Part shown: one piece after another, positions 48,501-54,700 of the stretch
Position numbering within the stretch: the first letter of the stretch is position 1
Layout: the number at the start of each line of letters is the position of its first letter
Assembly (NCBI GenBank): GCA_948144175.1
Contig: CANXME010001994.1
Span: 186,001-250,000, forward strand
Source of the DNA: Closterium sp. NIES-65
Taxonomy: Eukaryota; Streptophyta; Zygnematophyceae; Desmidiales; Closteriaceae
Direction of reading: 5' to 3'
DNA: 64,000 nt
Program-made: the position numbers and the translations under genes
The notes under the pieces: model-generated
The model's database searches: none
Told to the model about the DNA's origin: nothing
Seen by the model: only the letters and a program-made list of their open reading frames with translations

Positions 48501-48547
48501 ACGTCAGGCGGCAACCAGCTATTGTTCGGATGGACGTACGAATCCAT
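21527..48547 (-). CDS. PA200: Proteasome activator PA200/Blm10 (PSME4), 27 exons
   Basis: HEAT-repeat activator that caps the 20S proteasome and opens its gate without ATP (family knowledge); nuclear and cytosolic. About 2268 residues against roughly 1800 in Arabidopsis, the excess being low-complexity inserts. Landmarks in order: NNSWLPPDVA start, LKWVSVV, IRWSQCLSRIL, FFPPNSAADIWAFLR, SIPHCTFWDAQWISLLARL, FFHPSNGGEWTGLLE, GIDANDPPKTLATLHL, WLEDFLSRLFSLF, LIFYYPLNEYT, WHVPSTEETTLATQL, LAELAYEHLLWRASQ, RYALMANALLALL, AAEITAGLLA, VRDMASTTLAGL and RTHADSWHIHKEAFSAEQLE. It ends YFV, like the YFA tail of plant homologues that docks in the proteasome alpha-ring. I start at the ATG at 48547, which gives a short N-terminus before SWLPP as in Arabidopsis. 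Intron 15 holds Copia element C. Exon map in the next entry. Confidence 0.94.
21750..22015 (-). repeat. Downstream echoes of the penultimate PA200 exon
   Basis: Copies of the end of exon 26 (HKEAFSAEQLE plus donor) at about 21960-22020 and 21755-21795, with three short 50-bp copies of the donor region (CTCACCTCTAGCTGCTAGG) between them. The final 42-nt coding exon lies beyond them at 21527-21568. Confidence 0.85.
22320..22655 (-). repeat. Three upstream echoes of PA200 exon 26
   Basis: Tandem copies of about 110 bp each repeating the acceptor and exon start, readable as WLPDVLLSLASLAG or TRCAAVACQPGR in worn copies (about 22320-22400, 22430-22530, 22575-22655). Each is cut off after the same 60-70 bp of exon. 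Confidence 0.88.
23225..23520 (-). repeat. Tandem units with a junction palindrome in PA200 intron 24
   Basis: A segment containing GGCATTATGGCGGGCAG is repeated three times (about 23265, 23385, 23455). The last two copies are separated by TTTTTGAGGCGCCTCAGAG (core 23425-23442), and the flanking direct repeat is about 55 bp. Confidence 0.85.
24085..24216 (-). repeat. Three 49-bp units each with a GGCGCC palindrome
   Basis: Units starting at about 24101, 24150 and 24199 each contain TTTTGAGGCGCCTCAAAA or a variant. Each also holds about 20 bp resembling the middle of PA200 exon 22 on the minus strand (ATGTCTGTTGTCAAGTC). The exon-like piece has neither splice edge. Confidence 0.82.
24640..24985 (-). 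repeat. 40-bp palindrome array in PA200 intron 21
   Basis: Eight copies of a 40-bp unit, each with TTTTGAGTCGACTCAAAA (first core 24666-24683, then every 40-41 bp) followed by GCACATGCGTTGTGATAGAG. One copy has a single T-to-C change in the palindrome arm. An acceptor-side echo of exon 22 lies beside it (about 24490-24540), and a further direct repeat of 34 bp (about 25000-25080) follows without the palindrome. Confidence 0.95.
26370..26485 (-). repeat. Coding (GCTGCTGGT)n tract in PA200 exon 21
   Basis: An imperfect CAG/CAC triplet tract that encodes an Ala/Gly run of about 40 residues within the 622-codon exon 21. It lies between VANAMLFELLVQAC and FLHALHPCLQDLV, which are conserved, so the repeat is a tolerated insertion between HEAT repeats. 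Confidence 0.85.
27155..27620 (-). repeat. Upstream echoes of PA200 exon 21 with junction palindrome and hairpin
   Basis: At least three acceptor-side copies of exon 21 (YALMANALLALL, YAILFL..., YSLIANALL) at about 27210-27270, 27310-27360 and 27440-27480. The first is joined by TTTTGAGGCGCCTCAGG (27203-27220). At the far end is an inverted repeat with 20-bp perfect arms (27560-27579 and 27598-27617) and an 18-nt loop. Confidence 0.86.
29278..29372 (-). repeat. 14-bp minisatellite (GGTGATGGTGGAGG)n
   Basis: About seven near-perfect copies in PA200 intron 17. The echoes of exon 17 donor (about 29560-29595) and of the exon 18 acceptor (about 29190-29215) flank it. Confidence 0.93.
29945..30595 (-). 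repeat. Five downstream echoes of PA200 exon 16
   Basis: Five copies of the end of exon 16 (LLSEPKGSPWM...GET) with donors, spaced about 120-130 bp, at about 29945-30005, 30075-30130, 30200-30265, 30345-30405 and 30465-30540. The middle three are nearly identical over the whole period, so they arose recently by tandem duplication. A single acceptor-side echo of the same exon lies upstream (about 30790-30880). Confidence 0.9.
31013..31495 (+). repeat. 5' LTR of Copia element C
   Basis: Begins TGTTGTGG and ends ACA directly before the primer binding site. It is the partner of the repeat at 36030-36512 at a constant offset of 5017 bases. Confidence 0.95.
36030..36512 (+). repeat. 3' LTR of Copia element C
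   Basis: Preceded by the polypurine tract GAGGGGGGG and followed by the CTCAC target duplication. Practically identical to the 5' LTR. Confidence 0.95.
36555..37375 (-). repeat. Echoes of PA200 exon 15 and an 11-copy 30-bp array
   Basis: Four donor-side copies of the exon 15 end (LLAEVEGLLLNPGEG) at about 37315-37375, 37190-37260, 36725-36785 and 36555-36625. Between them 11 perfect copies of a 30-bp unit (TCTCTGTGAGGTGTGCATGT plus CCCTTCCACC) run from about 36851 to 37172. A TTTTTAGACGTCTCAAAAA palindrome sits at 36661-36679. Confidence 0.93.
38020..38275 (-). repeat. Four worn units with TCGACTCAAAA half-palindromes
   Basis: Tandem units of roughly 70-80 bp (GACACACGAAAGGACTGAGG...) whose junctions carry CTTTGAATCGACTCAAAAC or close variants (about 38042, 38120, 38195). 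These look like decayed versions of the TCGA palindrome. They lie in PA200 intron 14. Confidence 0.8.
38767..39478 (-). repeat. 78-bp array of exon 13 donor echoes, each with a TCGA palindrome
   Basis: Nine units. Each repeats on the gene strand the last ~40 bp of PA200 exon 13 (FLFALxFYYPLNEYT) with its GTAAGT donor, followed by TTTTGAGTCGACTCAAAA (first core 38826-38843, then every 78 bp to 39216, and two variant units). The intact exon end (39423) is the most upstream copy. The plus strand happens to be open through the array for 186 codons; I consider that accidental. Confidence 0.95.
40342..41730 (-). repeat. 154-bp array of decoy acceptors for PA200 exon 11, 462-bp higher-order period
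   Basis: Nine tandem copies of 154 bp. Each carries the intron 3' end, the acceptor (CAACAG) and the first ~95 bp of exon 11 (VISRVERYVSSSVVRGCEEE...AYAAPD), and then jumps back into intron sequence. Single-base variants recur every third unit: the GACCTGG form at about 40770, 41232 and 41694 is spaced exactly 462 bp, so blocks of three were copied together. The intact exon (40108-40341) is the last, most downstream unit. Confidence 0.96.
41731..42200 (-). repeat. Older, diverged echoes of PA200 exon 11
   Basis: Three further acceptor-side copies (VERYVSSSVVRG..., VERYVSGTVVRG...) with period about 150 bp and clear base changes, upstream of the homogeneous array. They show that the same edge was duplicated in at least two episodes. 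Confidence 0.9.
42255..42450 (-). repeat. Duplicated segment with AATTC palindrome at the junction
   Basis: A segment of about 75 bp (CAGCGCTGCTGCCAGCACTG...) occurs twice. Between the copies lies TTTTGAGAATTCTCAAAA (42344-42361). Located in PA200 intron 10. Confidence 0.92.
42600..42740 (-). repeat. Upstream echo of PA200 exon 10
   Basis: A full-length-looking copy of the exon 10 start (SFLMKEAEG...RSTVSTLFAR) at about 42660-42729, ending in CGCCCACAGCC instead of the exon's real end. The intact exon is the next copy downstream (42492-42582). Confidence 0.9.
42834..42902. repeat. 69-bp hairpin with 20-bp perfect arms
   Basis: Left arm 42834-42853, right arm 42883-42902, perfectly complementary. 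The 29-nt loop itself contains GATGAT/ATCATC pairs. Lies in PA200 intron 9. No palindrome of the TTTTGAG type is involved. Confidence 0.93.
43075..43165 (-). repeat. Downstream echo of PA200 exon 9
   Basis: Copy of the exon end (HLESVAPTATVAGAAAGTER) plus GTGAG-type donor, diverged at several bases from the intact exon (43223-43380). Confidence 0.88.
44100..44320 (-). repeat. Upstream echoes of PA200 exon 8
   Basis: Two copies of the acceptor and first ~50 bp of exon 8 (VTATHQLESALSTL), at about 44130-44190 and 44265-44320, truncated after STLALSV or earlier. The intact exon follows downstream. Confidence 0.87.
44760..45215 (-). repeat. Upstream echoes of PA200 exon 7
   Basis: Three copies of the exon 7 start (TTTAFIRLLTRLIHNRALFS), at about 44805-44925, 44980-45060 and 45135-45215. 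The first two have a period near 175 bp and are almost identical. Confidence 0.9.
46797..46962 (-). repeat. 18-bp array of splice donors at the end of PA200 exon 4
   Basis: On the gene strand the exon end and donor CTCAGGTGGGCCTC is repeated about nine times with an 18-bp period (variants GTGCGCC, GTGCTTCC, one without GT). The unit is a multiple of three and stop-free, so use of a later donor would add multiples of six residues in frame. Confidence 0.93.
47140..47430 (-). repeat. Upstream echoes of PA200 exon 4
   Basis: A close copy (about 47145-47242, GSTPLPGYVGAALLQIQINAI) and a worn copy (about 47335-47427, QSHMNTITERI) of the exon 4 start, both upstream of the intact exon. Confidence 0.88.
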
Positions 48548-49613
48548 GACAAAATCCTCTGTTTCTTGTTTTTCTTCTTCTTTTCTGTCCCCCCCAATAA
48601 GCTTCTCCAACTGCACGTATCAGATGTCAATTCCGCTAGAGAGTCGAAGGACTTCTCTTGCTTTAAAGATATAAACGAAGACGAGCGGTACCCGACGGAA
48701 ACGAAAAAATAAGGCCGTGTCAACTCTAGTTCGCAACCTGCAGATCCCCACTATCGGCCGAACATAATCTCCCGGAAAGCTTGCCCGAAGGGGCTAGCGA
48801 ATCACCTCCTGAGTTTCGCAGCGATGCTAGGCAAAGCAAGCAAATCTGGTGCTAAGACTATTTAGCCCGAGCAATCATGAAAATAAAGCTTCCTGACTCT
48901 GAATCAGCAATGTCGACGCGTTTTAGAGCAGCCAGTTGCTCGCCTGAAGAATCTCAAGCAGGCGAAATCTGAATCAGGAATGACTAATTTTCTGTCTGAT
49001 CAAAGCGGAGATGCCGTGCCAGTGCCACACAGGTTCGAGATTCAGAAGTTGGGGGTGAAATCTGAAGAAAGCGCTGGCGAGGGTATGCGACTTTTGACGA
49101 GACGGTAACCTTCTCGCCGACCACTTGGACCCTGGTTGCGTGTTGGCTCTCCCAAGTTTTTTACGGTGACAGCTGACAAGACAAGTACAGTATGCGGATG
49201 CAAGTAAGCGAAGTTACAACAGTAACTGCACTTCGTCACACTGACGAAACTTGCGACAGCGGAGCCTCCAGGAAATTACAATAGCCAGAGAAGCTTCTGC
49301 CTAACTTCGCCAAGAGTTAGCTTCGTCTGTACAAGCGACGCGGGTTCCGCGGTCGCCGGCGTTACTGTATTTTCGAAATCACACCGCAGTGATTGCATCG
49401 TATAGCCCTTCGCGAATTGTTCTACGAAGCTTCTCTTCGTGCCACTACTGCGCATAACGCACGACGGCGCGTCGTCAACAGCACCTCCTTCTTTTCGTAT
49501 GCGCATTCGAGCTTTAGTTACCTGTAGTAATATCTCCTCTTAGGTCTTGAAGGATGGTACAGGCTCACCCGGTCTCCAAACGCAGCTATCGGTTACCGAT
49601 GTGCTTGTAACGA
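48548..49613. promoter_or_regulatory. Divergent intergenic region between PA200 and BLOS2
   Basis: 1.07 kb between two start codons on opposite strands, free of the intron-type echoes and palindromes. It must hold both promoters. I see no safe core motif to call. Confidence 0.5.
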
Positions 49614-50529
49614 ATGGCGCAAGCGACGCCTTCCGGAGTATCGACTGAACCAACGCATAATCTTATTCCTTCAGATTCCGCGGCCAGAAGCATCGCAATT
49701 GTCACTCGTGGCCAACCGACGGAGGGCCGCGACGCGAGAAACACAGCCTGTACAGCAAACGAGGAAGGCAACAGCGAGTCAGACGCAGCAGAGAAAGCAG
49801 TGGAGAAGCCTAGGTTCTCAGATGAACAGTCTAGTTCAATCATAGCATCCCCGAACAAGGCTCGAGACGCTTCAGAAGCCGAGGCGGCTGGCCTCGAGTC
49901 GCTGTCTAAGCCTCTGTCAGAGATGATGGCGGCGCTTTCGCTTGTGGTGGAAGGAGAATTGCAGGTGAGGATGACGTGGCAGGTGATGATGACGTGGCAG
50001 GTGATGGTGACGTGGCAGGTGATGTTGATGCATTGACACTTGTCATAATGCTGGGTCAAATTTATGCCCAAACTCCTAGAGCTCTTTCTCCCTCTTCAAA
50101 CTTTTCCCCGCAGGCCCACACCACCCCCTCATAACAGCGTCTCACCCACCTCAACCTAGAAGCATCCACAGATGTCGAGTGACTCGCTGGCCTTTCATGT
50201 TCTCATTCTGCTTTCCACATTCTCCCTACTCAATCTCTCCCCCTCCCCTCCCCCTACAGGCCCACACCACCCCTTCATACCAGCGTCTCACCCACCTAAA
50301 CCTGGAAGCATCAGCAGATGCCGAGCGGCTCGCTGACCTGGCGGTCGGCGTGGGTGTCTTTGTGCGCTGCCAGCTGGCAGCCCGGGCGGCAATGCTTCGG
50401 CAGCTAGTGGCGGAGGCGGAGGAGGCGGAGCGGCAGCTTGCTGACCTGGAAGGGGTGGTTGTTGAGCTGGATAGATTCACTGGGAAGCTGGAGAGAGCTG
50501 TGGCAAAAGCTATCAGAGAGGGGGTATGA
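49614..50529 (+). CDS. BLOS2: BLOC-1 subunit 2 (BLOS2)-like protein, 2 exons
   Basis: Two coding exons, 49614-49964 and 50260-50529, total 206 residues. The first ~100 residues are a polar, probably disordered extension. The family core begins LSEMMAALSLVVEGELQ and continues across the join with HTTPSYQRLTHLNL, ERLADLAVGVGVFVRCQL and LEGVVVELDRFTGKLE. This is the order and heptad-like spacing of Arabidopsis BLOS2 (MVKSELQ...LLEKMNL...VAAGLRVFVEQM...MLDKYVSLLE). BLOC-1 subunits are coiled-coil proteins acting in endosome-to-vacuole/lysosome sorting (family knowledge). Start: ATG at 49614. The gene diverges from PA200 and converges on the FMO gene. An acceptor echo of exon 2 (about 50113-50180) lies in the intron. 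The call rests on remembered similarity and moderate conservation. Confidence 0.78.
49955..50025 (+). repeat. BLOS2: 18-bp array of splice donors after BLOS2 exon 1
   Basis: CAGGTGATGATGACGTGG and variants repeat about four times with 18-bp period. Each copy offers CAG|GTGA. All copies are in frame with the exon and stop-free, so alternative donors would add WQV...-type hexapeptides. Confidence 0.9.
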
Positions 50530-50539
50530 TTGTAGCAAA

Positions 50540-50910
50540 GTGGGTGGATGGTGGCTGGAAGGGGTCGCTGTTGAGCTGGATAGATTCACTGGGAAGCTTG
50601 AAAGAGCCGTGGCAAAAGCCCTTAGGGAGGGGGTGTGACTGTAACGAAGTGGGTGGTGGTGGGAGTGGTGATGGGCTGTGATTGTAATAAAACTTCAACT
50701 GCTGCTGTAGGGTGGTGGTTGAGCTGGATAGATTCACTGGGAAGCTGGAACGAGCTGTGTAGCCAGCCATTAGGACGAGGTGTGATTGTAACTTAGAGTC
50801 GAGTCGACTCAAAACTCGCGGCAGCTTGCTAACCTGGAAGGGGCGCTTTTTGAGCTGGATATACTTACTGGAAAGCTGGAACCACCTTTGGTGAAAGCCA
50901 TCAGAGAAGG
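50540..50910 (+). repeat. Three echoes of the BLOS2 last exon beyond its stop codon
   Basis: Copies of the segment coding VVELDRFTGKLERAVAKA at about 50557-50640, 50705-50770 and 50838-50905, separated by GTGGGTGG-type spacer. The last junction carries GAGTCGAGTCGACTCAAAACTC (about 50797-50818), a variant of the TCGA palindrome. The nearest copy keeps the frame to a stop codon. Confidence 0.9.
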
Positions 50911-51439
50911 GGGGTGTGATTGTAATGAAGGGGGAGGTGTCAGGGTGCACTTGATTCTGAGATGAGATGTGACTAATCTTGTGAAGGATTACAGGGGGTT
51001 GTGATGATGGTGGTGACCCTTCATTTCATGGTTTACAGTGCATCGATTTCTAATAAATATACCCGAGAATCTTTGTGATCTCATTTACACTGTAGGTCTT
51101 CACTGTGCTTCCAGTTCCAAACAAGCACCAGCAATTCAACGTTTGTCAAGACGACAGTTGCGAATGATAGTGTATAACTCATCATACGGTATTAGTACCT
51201 ACCTGCCCACCACCGCTCATTCCGAAGAATGTACCGTTAGTGTGTTCCTGAAAGACTATTGCGCTCCACATTCTGAGCACACCTGAGCTCCACCTCCTGA
51301 GCTGGGCTGATGTTCTATCATATAATTTACACACTGAGCTTTGCACACAACACTGAAGCTGTCTCTAAAGAAAAAGTGGTGAGATGGGAAGCAAAACGCT
51401 TACCGAACTCCAATCACACCTCGTCCCCATCACATCTGC

Positions 51440-51761
51440 TGCTGTTCTCTAATCTCTGTAACAAGTCTGCAAATTCTGCATGACCAGCAGCCACCAGGTT
51501 CCACTCCGCCCACTCGTCTCAATACGACCGGGGGACGACACCTCCTTTATAGCCTCAGTCAGAAGTCGCCTGCAGTGCGTGGCAACTCCCGTAACAAACC
51601 CTCAAACTCCCCATGAGCAGCAGTGACCAGGTCCCACTCCACCCACTTGTCTCGGTACAGCCCCGCGGAAGGCCTCTTTCAGCCGCCTCACTACTTTGTT
51701 GCCGCCTTCAGAGCCAACATTGAGCGATGAGGGTGTTTTTGAGAATTCTCAAAAACACCCT
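51440..51761 (-). repeat. 3' echoes of the FMO last exon and a 32-bp palindrome
   Basis: Beyond the FMO stop codon lie two diverged copies of the coding end (YRDKWVEWDLVTAAHGEF at about 51590-51690; DEWAEWNLVAAGHAEF at about 51440-51550). Between the gene and these is a perfect 32-bp palindrome (51730-51761) centred on GAGAATTCTC. Confidence 0.9.
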
Positions 51762-51784
51762 GAGAAGCACAAGGCTGACACGAG

Positions 51785-54700
51785 TCACACATCGCCCCCA
51801 TCGCCTGTAGTGCTTTCTAACTCCTGTAACAAGCTCGCAAACTCCTCTTGTGCAGCAGCCACCAGGTCCCACTCCACCCACTCATCTCGGTACGACCCTG
51901 GGAATGCTTTTTTCAGCCGCCTCACTGCTTCGTACATCTCCCTCCGCCATGCTGGCAGGGGTAAGCCTCCGCAGTCCGTGCTGAGGCTGTCCATGTAGGG
52001 GAACTGGTGCGGTGGGGAGTGGTGGGATGGGATGGGGCATGGTGGTGCGCACACGTAAAGAGCCTGGGAATGCTTTCTTCAGCCGCCTCACTGCTTCGTA
52101 CATCTCCCGCCGCCATGCCGGCAGGGGTAAGCCTCCGCAGTCCGTGCTGAGGCTGTCCATGTAGGGGAACTGGTGCGGTGGGATGCATTGGGGTGTGGTA
52201 GGATGTGGTGGGAAATAGCATTGAGTTAGCATGAGCTTCGTACATCTCCCGCCGCCATGCTGGCAGGGGTAAGAGCCTCCGTAGTCCGTGCTGAGGCTGT
52301 CCATGTAGGGGAACTGGTGCGGTGGGATGCATTGGGGTGTGGTAGGATGTGGTGGGAAATAGCATTGAGTTAGCATGAGCTTCGTACATCTCCCGCCGCC
52401 ATGCCGGCAGGGGTAAGAGCCTCCGCAGTCCGTGCTGAGGCTGTCCATGTAGGGGAACTGGTGCAGTGGGGAGTGGTGGGATGGGATGGGGCATGGTGGT
52501 GCGCACACGTAAAGAGCCTGGGAATGCTTTCTTCAGCCGCCTCACTGCTTCGTACATCTCCCGCCGCCATGCCGGCAGGGGTAAGCCTCCGCAGTCCGTG
52601 CTGAGGCTGTCCATGTAGGGGAACTGGTGCGGTGGGATGCATTGGGGTGTGGTAGGATGTGGTGGGAAATAGCATTGAGTTAGCATGAGCTTCGTACATC
52701 TCCCGCCGCCATGCCGGCAGGGGTAAGCCTCCGCAGTCCGTGCTGAGGCTGTCCATGTAGGGGAACTGGTGCGGTGGGATGCATTGGGGTGTGGTAGGAT
52801 GTGGTGGGAAATAGCATTGAGTTAGCATGAGCTTCGTACATCTCCCGCCGCCATGCTGGCAGGGGTAAGCCTCCGCAGTCCGTGCTGAGGCTGTCCATGT
52901 AGGGGAACTGGTGCAGTGGGATGCATTGGGGTGTGGTAGGATTTGGTGGGAAATAGCATTGAGTTAGCATGAGCTTCGTACATCTCCCACCGCCATGCAG
53001 GCAGGGGTAAGCCTCCGCAGTCCGTGCTGAGGCTGTCCATGTAGGGGAACTGGTGCAGTGGGTGGGATGCGGCGGATGTGGTGGAGTGTGGTTGGATGTG
53101 GTGGGATGCACAAGAAAAGTAGAAGTATGTGGCTCCAGGTCGTAGCTACTCCAGGTGATACCTGCTCCAGGTGATACCTGCTCCAGGCCTTACCTGCTCC
53201 ATGCCTTACCTGCTCCATGCCTTACCTGCTCCATGCCTTACCTGCTCCAGGTCTTACCTGCTCCAGGTCTTACCTGCTCCAGGCCTTACCTGTGCACCTC
53301 CCCCAGGTCGTACCTGCTCCATATCCAGCCAGCCTGTGGGCGTAGCTCTGATGCCTTCCTCCAGAGCCACGAACAGTTCCCCTCACGTTTCTACTCAACA
53401 CTACCTACCACCCCAGGCTGTACCTGTCCCAGGCCGCACCTGTCCCGGGCCGCACCTGTCCCAAGCCGTACCTGCTCCATATCCAGCCTGTGGGCGTATC
53501 TCTCAGGCACACCCTGGCTCCTCCAAAGTCACACACAGTCCTCCCTCACACGATACCTCCACTCATCCTTACCTCCCCAAGTCGCACAACACCCAAGTCT
53601 ACCTCCCCCAGGTTGCACCTGTTCCATATCCAGCCTGTGGGCGTATCTCTCAGGCACGCCCTGCTCCTCCATGCGTGCATACAGACGACGCACGCCGTCC
53701 TCCATATCGGATCTGGGCGGCACGGGCAGCTGGCCGGATAGCAGCTGCGCCACCCACCGCGCCTGCAGCTGACATAGAGGAAAGGGGACGACCTGAGGGG
53801 AAGGGACAGAGGGTACAAGGGAAGGGAGGGAGAAGTTGAGACAGGAACGCAGGAAGGAGGAGGTCTGGGTATGAGCAGCTGGGTGGACAGCAGCTGAACC
53901 ACCCACCGTGACACAGCGGTCTTGTGACATTATTTCTCCATGAGCTGCAAACCGACTGGCAGAGAAATAATGTCAAAAGACCGATTGGCAGGAAGGAGGA
54001 GGTCTGGGTATGAACAGTTGGGTGGGCAGCAGCTGAGCCACCCACCGCGACACAGCGGAAAGGGGACGACCTGGGCGGGGGTCTGGGGGGGCAAATGAAG
54101 GAGAGAGAGAGGAAGCAAACGCTCGCCATTTCAAAGAATCTTAGCTTGCGTTGCCTAATGATTCAAGAGATATAATCAAGCATGAGACCCTTTGGAAAAA
54201 CTAATAAGAAAAACCATGCGAGAGATATAGAGGGGGCGGAGGGAGATTTACCTTCCAGGGGAGGCCGATGAAGGACAGCGAGGGGGCCAGTGTGGTAGGG
54301 AGGACGCGGCGGAAGAGGAGAGAGGGAGAGGAGGGAGGGGGGGGGCAGCAATGCGAGATATATAAAGGGAGAGGGAGGTACCTTCCAGGGGAGGCCGATG
54401 AAGGAGAGCGAGGGAGCGAGTGCAGGAGGCAGGACGTGGCGGAACAAGGGAGTCACACGACCGGTATCGACGGAGAGGAGGGAGGGGGGGAGGGCGAGGA
54501 AAGGGAAGGAGAAGCTGTAGCTGCATGGGGGGAAGGGGGGCGCAGGAAGGGGCGAGATGAGGGGACAGAGAAGTTACACGGCAGTTGTTGATGGAGGGGA
54601 TCTGTGCTAATGAAGAAGGGCAGCAGTAGGCAAGGTCGCCTTTAGCAAAGGGATGGTAGTCAACCAGTGAAAAAAGTAACCCTCAAAAAAATTGATTAAG

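Larger units (their letters stand above)
21527..48547 (-). other. PA200: Exon map of the PA200 gene
   Basis: Inferred coding exons in gene order: 48369-48547, 47802-47910, 47514-47629, 46954-47088, 46361-46483, 45531-46199, 44534-44744, 43727-44029, 43223-43380, 42492-42582, 40108-40341, 39666-39794, 39423-39499, 38335-38600, 37430-37735, 30605-30719, 29695-29871, 28718-29080, 28444-28486, 27763-28079, 25285-27151, 24316-24411, 23759-23937, 23544-23625, 22774-23039, 22110-22263, 21527-21568. Each join uses a GT donor and AG acceptor and keeps phase, and homology to plant PA200 runs across every join. Where several edge copies exist I took the one that continues into a full exon. Single boundaries could be a few bases off or have alternatives among the echoes. 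Confidence 0.8.
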
